A DNA stretch of 64,000 bases from Stromatinia cepivora (taxonomy: Eukaryota > Ascomycota > Leotiomycetes > Helotiales > Sclerotiniaceae): positions 1,302,001-1,366,000 of the forward strand of contig RCTD01000007.1 of assembly GCA_014898415.1 (NCBI GenBank). Direction: 5' to 3'. This document shows, piece by piece, positions 36,390-47,734 of the stretch (position 1 is the stretch's first letter; each line of letters starts with the position of its first letter). The notes beneath the pieces are model-generated. The model did no database searches. It was not told the origin of the DNA and saw only the letters and a list, made by a program, of their open reading frames with translations. Made by a program: the position numbers and the translations under genes.

Positions 36390-37759
36390 ATGGCACAGCA
36401 ATCAGAGAAAGGGCGAAAAGACGTTGAGGATACACCTCTACTCACAACCTTAGGCATGTGTATTCTGGATGATCTATACTTTCCTGACGGCGAGATAAAA
36501 TCTCGAGTTCTTGGTGGAAGTGGTGTCTATTCAATCCTAGGCGCTCGCCTCTTTCTTCGAGGCAAAAATGCCCAAAGGCTTTCCTGGTTAATCCGAGCTG
36601 GAAATGCATTTCCTAAAGAGATTGAAGATAAACTTCAGAGTTGGGGTACCCGTCTGGTAATTGAGAAAAGTGAGGGAGATGGAGTGGAGTGTACGAGAGG
36701 AGAGTTGAGGTATTTTCGTGGGTTAAATGGGGAAGGTGGTGGGAACCTGGAGTTTGAGTGTAAGTTGAAAAAGTCCCTTTGTTTATGGGGTCGTATTTTT
36801 GTTATATTTATCCCCTTCCACATGTTCGGGATTATCCTTTACTAACTCTCTGGAAATTTGAATATTCCTGTTGAGCTGGGGCTTTTACCAACCGTTATTT
36901 TATGAAAAGACCTCAAAGTCTTATGCTGTGGGCTACAGGTCCTCATCCCAGACTAATATTTCGCCCAGCAAAAACCTTCAAATACGTAGATGGACCCTAC
37001 CGCATTGAACCACAACACTTATCTCCCTATTTTGATCTCCTCAATTCCCGCGCCTATCACTTCCTAACCTCACCCATCGCCGCCCTCACCCAAGTCCCAG
37101 AACTCCTAAATATGAGACACGAGCGCGGTATTCAGGACATCCCGCTAATAATCTGGGAACCACTTCCACCAACCGGCGAATTTCTCGAGCTAGAAAATTG
37201 CATGAATGCTCTCAAAGTTGTAGACATCTTCTCGCCCAACCATATCGAACTCGCCAGTTTCTTCGGCTTCGACAAATCTCCTGATCCATTCTCACGTTCC
37301 GTAATCGAGGATTTTGGGAATAAGATTGTGCAACGAGGAATTGGAAAAGATGGGAAAGGAACAGTAGTAATCCGTTGTGGTCCTGAGGGTTGTTGTGTCT
37401 GGCATCGCAAACAAGGAAAGTGGATATGGATGGAACCATATTGGGTTGGAGAAGAAGGCAAAGATATAGTAGTTGATGCGACAGGTGCTGGTAATGCATT
37501 TTTGGGAGGATTTGCGGTGGGATGGGAGAAGAGTGATGGGGATGAGATGGTGGGATGTGTTTTTGGTGGGGTTAGCGCGGGGGTTGTTTGTGAGAGGGTC
37601 GGGGTTCCTGTTTTGGATAGAGGAGTGGAAAGCGCGGTCGGAAATGACATGGAATTATGGAATGGAGGGGATGTTAAAGTGAGATTAGAGGGATACTTGG
37701 AAAGGTTGGTGGGAAAAGGAATTGTTAAAGGGTTTCTTGGGAGCTATGCTTGGAATTGA
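36390..37759 (+). CDS. Mak32-like PfkB-family carbohydrate kinase
   Basis: Best model: exons 36390-36759 and 36969-37759, 386 residues, with donor GTAAGT and acceptor CGCCCAG. The start MAQQSEKG is the first ATG of the frame. The N-terminal part has CILDDLYFPDG and LGGSGVYSILGARLFL, as in PfkB kinases and Mak32. The C-terminal signature DATGAGNAFLGGFAVGW near residue 292 is the PfkB anion-hole and catalytic-base motif, with Asp in place. Yeast Mak32 is needed for stable structure of the M1 killer-virus particle, but fungal relatives are presumed sugar or nucleoside kinases of unknown substrate. The intron (209 nt) is longer than its neighbours and other acceptors are possible in 36900-36970, so the exact join is less certain than the rest. 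Confidence 0.8.
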
Positions 37760-38272
37760 GATACTACATGATGCTTATTGAGAATAGTATATTCCTTTAC
37801 CCAGCCAATGAATACTGCTAGCCATCTCTCGAGAGGAAATTTTGCTTCCAATCTCAATCTTAGACTCCTAGCTCACCATTCTCTGTAGTCTGAACAATGG
37901 TCCAAACATAACCTCGGGGGTTGTCAGCATTTACAACGGCCTTTGAGGTCGTCCTATCTATTCAAGCTATTGATTAATAATATAATAATGAGGGGCAAAA
38001 TAGTGGTAGAGAGTATGTAAATTGTTAGTTGTGTGCATCTCGACAATTTACAAAGTATTCCTAGCGGGAGGGCTGGCGAAGGTTTGAATTGGTTGGGTAG
38101 GCAATGGAAGCCCTGATCTGACATAAATATATCGGTAAGTTTACTGTTCCAAAAACCAGCACATCCACTTGCCACCTTGAATATTCATGATCTCTCCTCC
38201 ACACCTTTCCCATTTTGAAGCTTCGGGGAACTGTTTTCTACTTGATCATAAAGCCACTTCTTCAACTTTTCC
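37760..38272. other. Intergenic region before the DPP III relic
   Basis: About 500 bp without a recognisable gene. Confidence 0.5.
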
Positions 38273-40697
38273 ATGCGAATTGAATTGCAAATATGTCTAG
38301 CAAAAAGAACGGCTATAAACCACCCCCCAGGCGCAATTATTCATCAGCTTATGATCAAGCCCCTTTTCGATAGTCTGGAGCCTCGCGAGAAGTTATATGC
38401 GCACTATCTGGCTCGAGCAGCATGGCACGGAAGCAAAATAATCATGCGACAAGTATCACCAGAAAGCACCAGCATCTTTGACCTTATCATAGACCTTTTC
38501 CATGCCTCTGGAGGAAAATGGGAGACATTGATATTGAAATGCAAGATCACATCGGAAGAGCTCACGTCCTTCCTCGAATATGCCGCTATGTTTTCTTGCA
38601 ACTTAGGTAATTTCTATGTAAGTTGAGCAGGCTGTTCCTGTTTCCAGCTCTGATTTTGAATAGGGAGAAGGTGATCAGAAGTTTATTCCCAATTTAACTG
38701 TCGAAGCCTTACAAAAGATTGCGAACATATCTCCCAGAACGAAAGCCCATTTAGAGAAAATCGTCCAACCATTATTAGCCATACCTCCATATAACCTTGG
38801 ATATCCAAGCAAAAACGCGCAATCAAATTATACCCTGGTACTGAAGTTATCTCGCAGGAGGAAGTTGCGTTAGTATCCAAGGCCACGAATAAACACATCA
38901 TCGGGCCAGAAAACACTCGAGTTCGAAAGGTTCTCAAGGATGGCAAGACCGTTTATGAATTACTGCAAGCTTCCGCAGATGTTGATCACGACATGAAAAA
39001 TGCATACGAACTCTCAGATAACGTTGTCCTTATTAAAGGCGATCATTCTGAAGAACTATCGAAGATCTGTCTCGCTCTATCGAAGGCGAAAGAGTACACA
39101 TGCAATAGCAAACAAACCGAGTTCTTGGAGTATTATACCGAGTGCTTCTGCTCTGGTAGTCTAGAAGCTTTTTGAAATTCTCAATAAGCGTGGGTGACGG
39201 ATATCTCTGCCAGAGTCGAGAACATTATGGGTTTCATCGAGCGATACCGGGATCCAGCGGGCATTAGATCGGAGTGGGAGGCCATGATTGGCATCGCCGA
39301 TCTAGATGAGACATCAAGATTGAAGCACTTTGTTGAAAGTTCCACTGCCATCATTCGAAAGCTTCCATGGGCAGTGGAGGGTGTGAATGATGGGAAGGGG
39401 CCTTTCGAGAATGGCTTGTTCGAGACCCCTGATTTCACGAGTGTTCACGGTAGACCATCTCTTCATTTCTAAAGCGAGTGTGGATATTCTGACTCTCATA
39501 GCGCTCGCCGTATGCGGTAGTATCATTTTTGAAGCTGCCAATCTCCCCAATGTGAGTTATGAATTACCCATTCCCCGGGCGGGGGCTGGTCTTCGCTTCA
39601 GTACGAAGAGATCCGAGAGACATGCGATTTCAGGGACGTCGTTCTTGTGAATCGTCTTAATGCCAACAACAACCCCAAACTACCATGTTATTGGCTTGGC
39701 GAATCAGAATTGAAACACTTCAAGCACAGCACACATATCGTCAGATTCATTACCACGGCTATCCATGAACTCATTGGCCACGGAACCGGCAAACTCTTTA
39801 GGGAGACCAGTGCGGGGGTTTACAACTTCGACAAGCAGAACCCTCCAATCAGTCCTCTGAGCGGAGAACCCGTAGAATCACATTACTTGATAGGCCAAAC
39901 CTGGACAAGTGTCTTTGGAAAACTAGCGGGTACAGTGCAGGAATGTTGCGCAATCTTGGTATCAGAATATCTCATGGATGACAAGAAGTTATTGAGTATC
40001 TTTGGATACACAGATGCTAGTGAAATAACAGCCGAAGACCGTGAATTATACTATAATCGAGTTCCGTAACTCACTAACCTTTTGTTAGTTCCCTCCACTA
40101 CCTATCTCAACATTGGCGTTGATGGTCTTCAAGCCCTCGAACATTATAACAGTCAAAATAAGGCGTGGGGTCAAGTCCACCATCAGGTAGGTATACTTGC
40201 TTAATATGACCTTCTACTTGCTCGCGAAGGATTTAAAATGCTATAGTAGATCCTCTAACAGATATGTGTTTACCATAGGCCCATTTTTCCATTCTAAAAC
40301 ACCTCCTCCAAGATGGCAACAGCGTCATACAAGCCTTCCACAACGCCACGACTTCTAGCCTCACAGTTCGCATAGATCGTGATAAAATTCTTTCCGATGG
40401 CAAACCTGCTTTGGGTCGCTACCTTTGCTGTTTACACATCTGGCGATGCACTGCTGACGTATTGTCTTGCAAAGAACTCTATGAGCCTATGCTATATGCG
40501 CAGTTGATGGGATCTACGAGGAGTGGCGGCAGATTGTATGCTCTAAGCCTCGTCCAAGATGGAAATTTGTACAGCCAAATACATTTATCAAGGGAGATGA
40601 TGATGATGTGGAGGTGAAGGTTTATGAGGAGAGTAATGAAGGGATTATCCAGTCTTGGGTTGACAGGGGGTTTGAGATGAGAGAATGGGGAGCTTGA
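38273..40697 (+). pseudogene. Degenerate dipeptidyl peptidase III (M49) gene
   Basis: Nearly the full length of an M49 peptidase can be followed across changing frames: EKLYAHYLARAAWHG and IIMRQVSPES near the start, GEGDQKFIPN after an intron at 38618-38663, RDPAGIRSEWEAM, the zinc motif HELIGHGTGK at 39764, TVQECCAILVSEYL, then YLNIGVDGLQALEHYN and HFSILKHLLQDGNSV after another intron. Breaks seen: a frame change at about 38826-38832, in-frame TGA at 39173 and TAA at 39185, a 37-base insertion bounded by CGAGTGT copies at 39438 and 39475, a stop at 40067, and a frame change near 40490-40505 before KPRPRWKFVQPN. The second zinc motif, EECRAE in active enzymes, reads QECCAI. DPP III normally removes dipeptides in the cytosol. 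Several independent lesions argue against sequencing error. Confidence 0.88.
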
Positions 40698-41717
40698 ACA
40701 TCTACCATAGGTACGGCACATGAAGTCTTCTGCTCTACAATAATACAATCAAGAATTGGCATGTAATTGATGTGGTAAGACGAGGGCAAGGAACTTTCGT
40801 TTGTGAAAGAATCCCGTGGTGCTTTAGCAACCCGTTGTCGTTGTATATTTATCGTTGCTTTGTGCGGTGTGCCTCTATATTGCCGAGCCCCATCTCGCCC
40901 GCTCGCCCTACATATGCTCGCGCAGCTTGTGCTCGCTAGTCTATGTAGTGTTTTCGCATCTAACCAGTTGCTCTTCTTCGGCCCCCTTGCTCTTTTGTAA
41001 TACATGGTGTTATGTTTTGGAAGCCCTGTCATCGCCCCCAGGCCTCCTGATCAGTTTTCACCAGGTGCCAAAGCCTAGTGATGCTATCAATCACGTCTGT
41101 TGCCTTCTTGACGCTCATTGTGAAGAACGTCTTCCTGGATGATAAAATGTCAAATAAAGACAAAAGCCTGCGTCTTTTATCCCATAGTCCTGCATCCGCC
41201 TCGAACCTCCACGAACCTCCACGAACCTCAATTTCTTCTACCATATTCTGACAGAATAACTGCAGATTGTCGTTATTCACTATGATGTTTGCGCAAAGAT
41301 ACTCATGATTCAGGCCTTCGCAGCTATATTGATATCAAATGCTATGGAAATAGTAGGGGGGTAGAGATACTCTAAAATTCGTTCCAACTGGACTTCCTTT
41401 GTAAAGATTTATAAATATTTAGTAAATTAATAAGATAATAGAATTTTAATTTATGAAGCTTGTTAAGATAATCTGAATTTTAGAGGGCTAGTGAGGGGAT
41501 GGGAGTATTTAATGTTTAGTTTTATGAGAGTGGTTTGAGAGGGTTTTAGAGTAAGATTTGAATAATCAAAACCTTAGACAGATTAAGAGATAATAATAAT
41601 TAATATATAATTTCATAATAATAATTTAAAAGGTTTCAATCTTAATATTTCAAATGATTTTCAATGAGATTTTGAAGTTCATTTGTGTAATAGTAATTCA
41701 AAAGATTTCAATATGAA
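40698..41717. other. Intergenic region passing into an AT-rich island
   Basis: From about 41340 the base composition becomes strongly AT-rich and stays so to about 43600. The frames at 40803-41280 overlap in opposite strands without features. No gene seen. Confidence 0.6.
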
Positions 41718-41722
41718 TATTC

Positions 41723-41874
41723 TGTGACGAACCCAACGAGCGTTTAGAGATCAATCTTAGAATTAAAAGCTACAGAGTTAAAGAGAATGTGTTATGAAGT
41801 TATATATATATGATCGGCTCGAAGTTTAGTATTGTATTAGTCCGATCGGACGCGATCATATGTATCTTGTGATA
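41723..41874. repeat. Left LTR of the miniature element
   Basis: 152 bp, with core GATCGGCTCGAAG and CCGATCGGACGCGATCA shared with the right copy. Confidence 0.9.
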
Positions 41875-43250
41875 TTACCTTCCTCTTTTGAAGAGTTCGC
41901 CTCGAATTCATTTAAAATGAATGATTTAAGTATAAAATAATCATTAATTTTTTTTTGATAAAAATATTTGATGTGTGGATTGTATTATAATCAACAAATA
42001 TGTATTTATTGTATTATATACTTTTTTCAAGCGATCTTCAAAATATTGATTATTGATTATCTCTTTTAGATCCTTATCATCATTGTTTTTGGGTTTAGTA
42101 GTCAATATAATAGTTGGAATAGGTTTTTATCGATTTCGGATTCCTTGATATGGATTTAGCGGATAGGTTTGTATTTAATGGGAGATACTTTTATATTGTA
42201 TGTATTTATTTTGTTTATGTAAGAGAGTTCTTTCAAAAGGGGAAAATTCGGGCGTTTGTATGTAGGGTAAAATCAAGGTATGATCGGGTTTGTCCGATTG
42301 GGTATTAAAAGGGCTAAGGGTATTAATGATATTAAGGTTGTTAATGTTCATTGGATTGTGGTTTCGAGAGTGGAATGGATTCTGTAATATATATAAGGTT
42401 TTAGATTTATTAAAGTGGGATGATGTAGGGAATTCATTTATTGTATGAGTAGTTAGTTGTTATATAATTTGAACAAAATCGGGATAGGAGTGGGGAAAAG
42501 AAAGTTATTGAGAAAAATGATTTCTAAGAGTAATATTAAATTTATTACGAAAAGTTGAGATTTTATTCGAATTGGGTTAATTTTGATTTTTGGCTTTGTA
42601 AAGGGTTTTTTCGAATTTTGTAATATAGATATGTAAAGAATCGATTCTTTGTTTGAAAATGAATAGTTTGTTTTTGGCTTTTTGGATTTTATTTAAATTG
42701 TTGTAAATATATATAAATTGATTCAGGATCGTTGTATGATTTAAGGGAATGTTTTGATTAAGAAAAAAAAGCTGAGGTAGTATTATAGTTTATATATAAG
42801 ATTCGAAATTGAGATAAATATAGTAAAATTGAATTGTAGAGTTGTTGATTGTAGTGTTATCTATTTATAATTTCGTTTGAATTGAAGGAAGTTAGGTATT
42901 GAACTTTTGAGAGTTATTATTGAACTTTTCAGGATTAGGGAGAAAGGGTTTCAGATGAGAAGGAGTATAAATAATAGGAATGTGTTTGAAAATTAGGGAG
43001 TGTAAGAATGAGATTTTATTTCGCTGATAAATCATTTCGCTATAAAGTTTTATAATTGTAAGGTTTATTGAATTATAATTTATAGTTTAGAAATTAAAGG
43101 TAAAAAAAAAGACAATATTTTTGAATAATATCAAAAAGATTTATGTGTAAGCGAAAAAGTAAAAGTGATATGTTTAGATAGGAATAAATGGAGTATGTAT
43201 AAGTATGTGCAAATGTTATTCTATTTCTTATTTGGAAAAACTTTTAATAA

Positions 43251-43402
43251 TATAACGAATCCAACGAGTGTTTAGAGATCAATCTTAAAATTAAAAGCTA
43301 TAAAATTAAAGAGAGTGTACTATGAAGCTATATATATATGATCGGCTCGAAGCTTAGTATTGTACTAGCCCGATCGGACGCGATCACGTGTATCTCGTGA
43401 CA
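43251..43402. repeat. Right LTR of the miniature element
   Basis: 152 bp with no indels relative to the left copy. Its 3' part keeps more C and G (for example CACGTGTATCTCGTGACA), whereas its first bases are more mutated. Confidence 0.9.
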
Positions 43403-43407
43403 TATTC

Positions 43408-43810
43408 TACCGGTTCAATATTTCAAGTTTGTCTAGTTCAGGATTTATAAAATATAAACACTTCATATATAATAAACATATAGTACATTTACATTTATAT
43501 CCATACAATCAATCATTATCGACAAAACTTCAAATTTACAAAGTAAAACAATTTATATATCCTCTTTAAAGACTTGAAACACTATAGATCTCCCCAAAGT
43601 TGTATCTCCACCCTATCAGACCCCTCTATTCATACCAAGGTCCAAGTTATTACTAATAGTACGCTGAAAAGTCTAAATCTCCCATAATATCCAGACTCAA
43701 TACCAAGAGCACCAGCTAAAACACTAGTACCTCTATTCCATCCATCCTCATAACACAACGTTGATAACTCCATCTACTGCTGCCAAACCTACCCCTCCTC
43801 AGGAACCAAT
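43408..43810. other. AT-rich flank of the LTR element
   Basis: About 400 bp, AT-rich, without a gene. Confidence 0.5.
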
Positions 43811-45047
43811 CTATCCTCTACCCCCCAAAGACCCCGGCCTCCCAGCGCTCCTCCCCATCTCCCTCAGCCTCCCCAAAACCCCCTCATAAAACCCCTCCGC
43901 CCTAATCCAAAACTCCTGTTTACCAGCGCGAGCACCTTCATAAATTGCAATTTCCCTCGCAGAAATATTACGGATATCCCTGAGACGTTGTAGCTCTCCC
44001 ATTGTAACCTCGATGTATTTTTGATGACCAGGGTTATTTTTGAAGCAGGTTTTGCGGCCGAGGAGAGAGGGATAGTCGGGCCGGATGTTCATGAGTTCGA
44101 TTTCTGTTGGCCGGACTCGGTCGATGCAGTAGATGTCTCGGTTAACGTATGGTTTTGTAACTTCTCTAGCTTGAGAGAGAGCTGGTGAAGCAGGTGGAGC
44201 AACTGTAGCAGACGTAGCAGGTGGAGAAGGTGAAGCGAATGTACCAGGTAAAACAGACGAAGGAGGCCATTCAAATCTACTAGGCGAATCCCACGGAACA
44301 ACTGGAGCAAAGATAGCAAGTACAACAGTTGGATCCCTCGGACGACCGAAAACCGGAAAATCGCCAAATTGAGGAGGAGGATAGGAAGTTGGAGGAGCGG
44401 GGGAATCATCAGGTGGGCGGGGTGGGGCGGGGTGACGCACAGTGGGACGGTTGTGGGGATCGGGAGAAGCGCTGGAAATAGGGAAGGAATCTAATGGTAT
44501 ATGAGATCAGTGGTAGCATCGACCCCGTAGAAAGTAGGAGCGCATTCTTGATCATTGATTGGGCCATAGAAGATAGGAAGACCAATGAGATTAGGAGGAG
44601 CGGAGCGTAGGTCGAGAGGAGGAGAGCGGTCGTCGAGAGAAGCAGGAGAATTATATAAATCAGGAGGACCAAAGGTATCGGGGGGGATCAGAATCAACAG
44701 AGTGAGCGTCAACCAGAGCGGAAGAATCATAGGAATCGGAAGGAAGCTCATAAAATGCGAGAGAGCCAGCGAAGTCGGAAGGGGCAGAGAGAGGACCAGT
44801 ATCAGATGGAAGACCGGCAGGAAGGGGACGGCGAGGACGGGTGGGGAAGTGCCATCTGGTTGTTTCGGAGGTTCGACATGCTGTCGGAGACGCGTTGTTT
44901 GTATTGTTGTAGACCGTAGTTGGTGCACTTGTTGTAGACTTGTAATGAAAAACAAGTCCTCGGAATCCAATAGAATAGAATCGAAGTAGTGTAAGTAAAA
45001 GGAACGGAAAAGAGAGGTATATCGAGCAATACCAATACACAGCGCAC
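43811..45047 (-). CDS. Proline/serine-rich hypothetical protein in a broken or spliced reading frame
   Basis: The best-supported part is 44500-43811, an open frame encoding a Pro-rich segment followed by a more ordered C-terminal region (NRDIYCIDRVRPTEIELMNI and ISAREIAIYEGARAGKQEFW). Upstream the same kind of Ser/Pro/Asp-rich sequence continues, but in two other frames. The frame changes once at a run of seven C residues on the minus strand (plus-strand G7 near 44679-44685), from SVDSDP to DTFGPPDLYN, and again near 44490. I see no good intron at the C7 site; a short intron at the second point is possible. It may be a gene damaged by homopolymer slippage, a gene with base-calling error, or a multi-exon gene I cannot resolve. 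I recognise no family. The start is not determined. Confidence 0.38.
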
Positions 45048-45344
45048 TATTCTAGCTATGCCAAATTCCGAATGGTGGTTATTTAACTATAATCTTGGAT
45101 GCAAAAGAGCAATCAAAAGAGCAAGAAGTGTTCGTTTTCTAGAAAGAGGAGGTATAATACAAAATATGCTTTCAGAACAAGAATTATCTTTCGTAGAACA
45201 CAAACACAAACACAAACACCACAGATTGATCTCTGGTATTACTACCTAATTAAGAGAGGAAGATAAGATCACAAAGGTTTCCATGGAGATATGTATTTGT
45301 CCTAAGCGAGGATAAAGAGGTGAATCTTCATCTTCGGTGTTAAG

Positions 45345-45582
45345 ATGGTCGGGCTGAAGGTCAAGGCTCCAAACCCCGATGAACTCTACAATATATTGAA
45401 CTCAAAGTCTTCTTTGGAAGTAAGTTAAGAAGTGTCTCTTAAGGACAGTGTAAGAATAAGTTCAGACATCTCCTATTATCTTTCTTATCCGATTCACTCC
45501 ATCCGTTTTTGAAAGTGTTGTTGATATACATATACTAATGTAGTTGAATCTTCAGAACCCACAAGCCAAGGCTGCTTCCTAG
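45345..45582 (+). CDS. Candidate 33-residue protein encoded by two exons
   Basis: Exon 45345-45419 encodes MVGLKVKAPNPDELYNILNS and five more residues; a GTAAGT donor follows directly. The 136-nt intron has a TACTAATG branch-like site and ends CTTCAG, and the second exon 45556-45582 adds NPQAKAAS and a stop. All signals are canonical and the frame is kept. I do not recognise the product. It lies alone between the proline-rich frame and the Zn2Cys6 gene. It could be a conserved micro-protein or a chance arrangement; the consensus splice sites make it better than a random short ORF. Confidence 0.4.
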
Positions 45583-45619
45583 ACCTATCCTCTCATTCGA
45601 ATAATAAATCATCAAGTAC

Positions 45620-47359
45620 CTAGGTATTATATATCGAAAAGTCCTCACTCATCAACGCATCCGGAAACGTTGGATCCAGCAACGCATCCCAATTAATATC
45701 CACCTGTCTCTCCATCTCGGGACCATGCTGACCATCCGCATTTTCCAAGAAACCCAAATCCCTCCTCTTTTTCGCCATACTATCTCTCAACAATACCTTC
45801 GCCGTATCGAATGCTTCAAGAGCTAAATGTGTATCCACTATCCTTACGATATTCTCCAGAATATTCAGAACCCAAGAGACATTTGATAGACTTTCAGAGG
45901 TATCGATGGCTAGGAGTACACAGAAGTATTGGAAAGTGGTTGATAGGATATTCCACCATGGATGACCATTACGGGCAAATGTATCTGCTGCTTCGGCAGC
46001 TTTGTTTCCAATTTCAATGATGGATTGGATGGCTTCTTTCTCCAATACATGTTTCATAATCCTCAGTCTTCTGTAAAAACAAAAGCATACATCGCCCTTG
46101 GAGAGTGAAAGAAAAGGGTGCTCGACTTGAATGGGAGCCAATTCTTTCAACGCGGTCATTAGTTCTTCTTTATGTGTTTCCGAACTGATGACCATGTTAT
46201 CGCGGGGAATCAATTGGGCAATTTTAATGTGGACAGCAGTACTATCACCTACGGTATCCTTGATAGGCTTGCAAGTTATGCTGTTGAGAATTACTGCAGA
46301 TCTTCCATATTCATATGATATGATTGTATGAACGGACCAAGCCATCCAAAAAGTTTTCCTCGCTCGTTCTATCTCTGCTTCATCCATTATCTTTGCTTGA
46401 GTATCCCCTTCCGTAGCTAAGAGTACCAAGTGGACTTCTTGATGCAAGCCTGTAGCTTCGGCCAAATGTAGAGTGATACAGCTAGCAAGCCACGCTACAT
46501 GAGGTCTAGTCGTTGATCGAAGGTATAGAGTCCGCAAGATCCATGCATTGATTTGGTCGATTGAAGGATGTCGACTAAATGTAGGATCTTCGAGAACCGT
46601 TTTTACATGTTGAACAATATCTAATTCTCGAGGATGACCTAGTCGAAAAGCAAAGAATGATCCCAAAGCTACAACTCCCCCAACGACAGCACCAAAAGTC
46701 AGATCCCTTCCTTGATTAGACCAATAATCATTACACCGTTTCATGAAATATGGCCAATCTAGGAATCCAAATGGTGGATGAACCGTCGCCATGTATATAT
46801 CCGAGTACCGCTTAAATTCATCAAACGAAACCAAATGTGTCAGATTAGTATGAGCAGATGCAGCTTCCTCAGCTCTGATTCCACAATTCCATGCAAAAGA
46901 ATGAAGAGGTGGAGGATTTGCAGATTGAAATTCCACGCCAAGACTTCTGGGAAAAGCAACCGCAGAATGTTGACTCATGTATCGTGATTTCAGGGGATCG
47001 AGAATACCCCGATCGACAACATTCTGTGGTGATATGGATGGTGGCTGAGTATTCGCTATACTTTGACGTCTGTCTGTATGATTTGTTGCTGACAGTGCAA
47101 ATTCATGCTGCATCTCAGCGAGACCTGGAAGAATGGTCCGTACAGGAGAAAGATTGGAATTTGTAGGATTACGCTCATCTGAGTATCGACAATTATATCC
47201 ATATCGGCTACACATTGAACAGGGAAACTCTACATCACACTTTCTCTTTCGTTGTCGACAAGGAATACAAGCTTTCCTAGCACGTTGACGTCCATGAATT
47301 GGACGATCCGGTGGTACCGATGGTAGTTTTGATGATGACCCGTTGATTGATTCTGACAT
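45620..47359 (-). CDS. Zn2Cys6 fungal transcription factor
   Basis: One uninterrupted frame of 579 residues from 47359. The binuclear cluster is complete: Cys31, 34, 41, 47, 50 and 57 in the pattern C-x2-C-x6-C-x5-C-x2-C-x6-C, inside RKACIPCRQRKRKCD. A linker follows, and then a fungal-specific regulatory (middle homology) region, recognisable by ATVHPPFGFLDWPYF, GSFFAFRLGHPREL and ARKTFWMAWSVHTIISYEYG. The C-terminus is helical. Such factors bind CGG half-sites. The MFS transporter 376 bp upstream on the same strand is a plausible but untested target. The lack of introns in a gene of this size is unusual for the class. Confidence 0.93.
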   Translation of the reverse strand: MSESINGSSSKLPSVPPDRPIHGRQRARKACIPCRQRKRKCDVEFPCSMCSRYGYNCRYSDERNPTNSNLSPVRTILPGLAEMQHEFALSATNHTDRRQSIANTQPPSISPQNVVDRGILDPLKSRYMSQHSAVAFPRSLGVEFQSANPPPLHSFAWNCGIRAEEAASAHTNLTHLVSFDEFKRYSDIYMATVHPPFGFLDWPYFMKRCNDYWSNQGRDLTFGAVVGGVVALGSFFAFRLGHPRELDIVQHVKTVLEDPTFSRHPSIDQINAWILRTLYLRSTTRPHVAWLASCITLHLAEATGLHQEVHLVLLATEGDTQAKIMDEAEIERARKTFWMAWSVHTIISYEYGRSAVILNSITCKPIKDTVGDSTAVHIKIAQLIPRDNMVISSETHKEELMTALKELAPIQVEHPFLSLSKGDVCFCFYRRLRIMKHVLEKEAIQSIIEIGNKAAEAADTFARNGHPWWNILSTTFQYFCVLLAIDTSESLSNVSWVLNILENIVRIVDTHLALEAFDTAKVLLRDSMAKKRRDLGFLENADGQHGPEMERQVDINWDALLDPTFPDALMSEDFSIYNT

Positions 47360-47734
47360 TGTTTGACATTGAAATCCCTCTTCAATTTGACTTGAGAAGA
47401 AGGATTTTCAAGTCCTATTGGAAGAGATAAATTATTTGATAAATACATTTTGATTCAACATGTGATGAGGAAGGGGTGAGTTGAGGTTGGTCCAAAAGTT
47501 ACTTTTCCGGTCGGAGTTGGCTCTAAGCTAGCCAAATAAGGGCTAGTGTCATCCAATTCATCAATAATGGCTCCACTGATTGAATGTCACCAAAAATGTT
47601 TGTAAATGACAATAATTATATAGTTTCTCATTTCTCCTTTTTTCCTTCAGATATAATCTATTAAGTAATACTCAAGCAATAACAGCAACGAACTTCTAGG
47701 GTATATACACGCAAATCTCAACTGATCAAACAAA
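47360..47734. promoter_or_regulatory. Promoter of the Zn2Cys6 gene and 3' UTR of the MFS gene
   Basis: 375 bp between two minus-strand genes. Two overlapping CGG triplets (CCGGTCGG at 47507-47514) lie about 150 bp upstream of the regulator's start; autoregulation is a guess. Confidence 0.35.

Larger units (their letters stand above)
41718..43407. mobile_element. Miniature LTR retroelement (TRIM-like), non-coding, with target duplication
   Basis: Two direct repeats of 152 bp (41723-41874 and 43251-43402) enclose 1,376 bp of AT-rich, ORF-free sequence. The repeats begin TGTGACGA (TATAACGA in the right copy) and end GTGATA/GTGACA, so the ancestral ends are TG...CA as in LTRs. Immediately outside lies a perfect 5-bp duplication, TATTC at 41718-41722 and 43403-43407. 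The two copies are the same length, and all of the roughly 18 differences I counted are transitions. No gag-pol remnant is visible. I could not recognise a primer-binding site or polypurine tract with confidence; mutation may have erased them. Confidence 0.9.
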
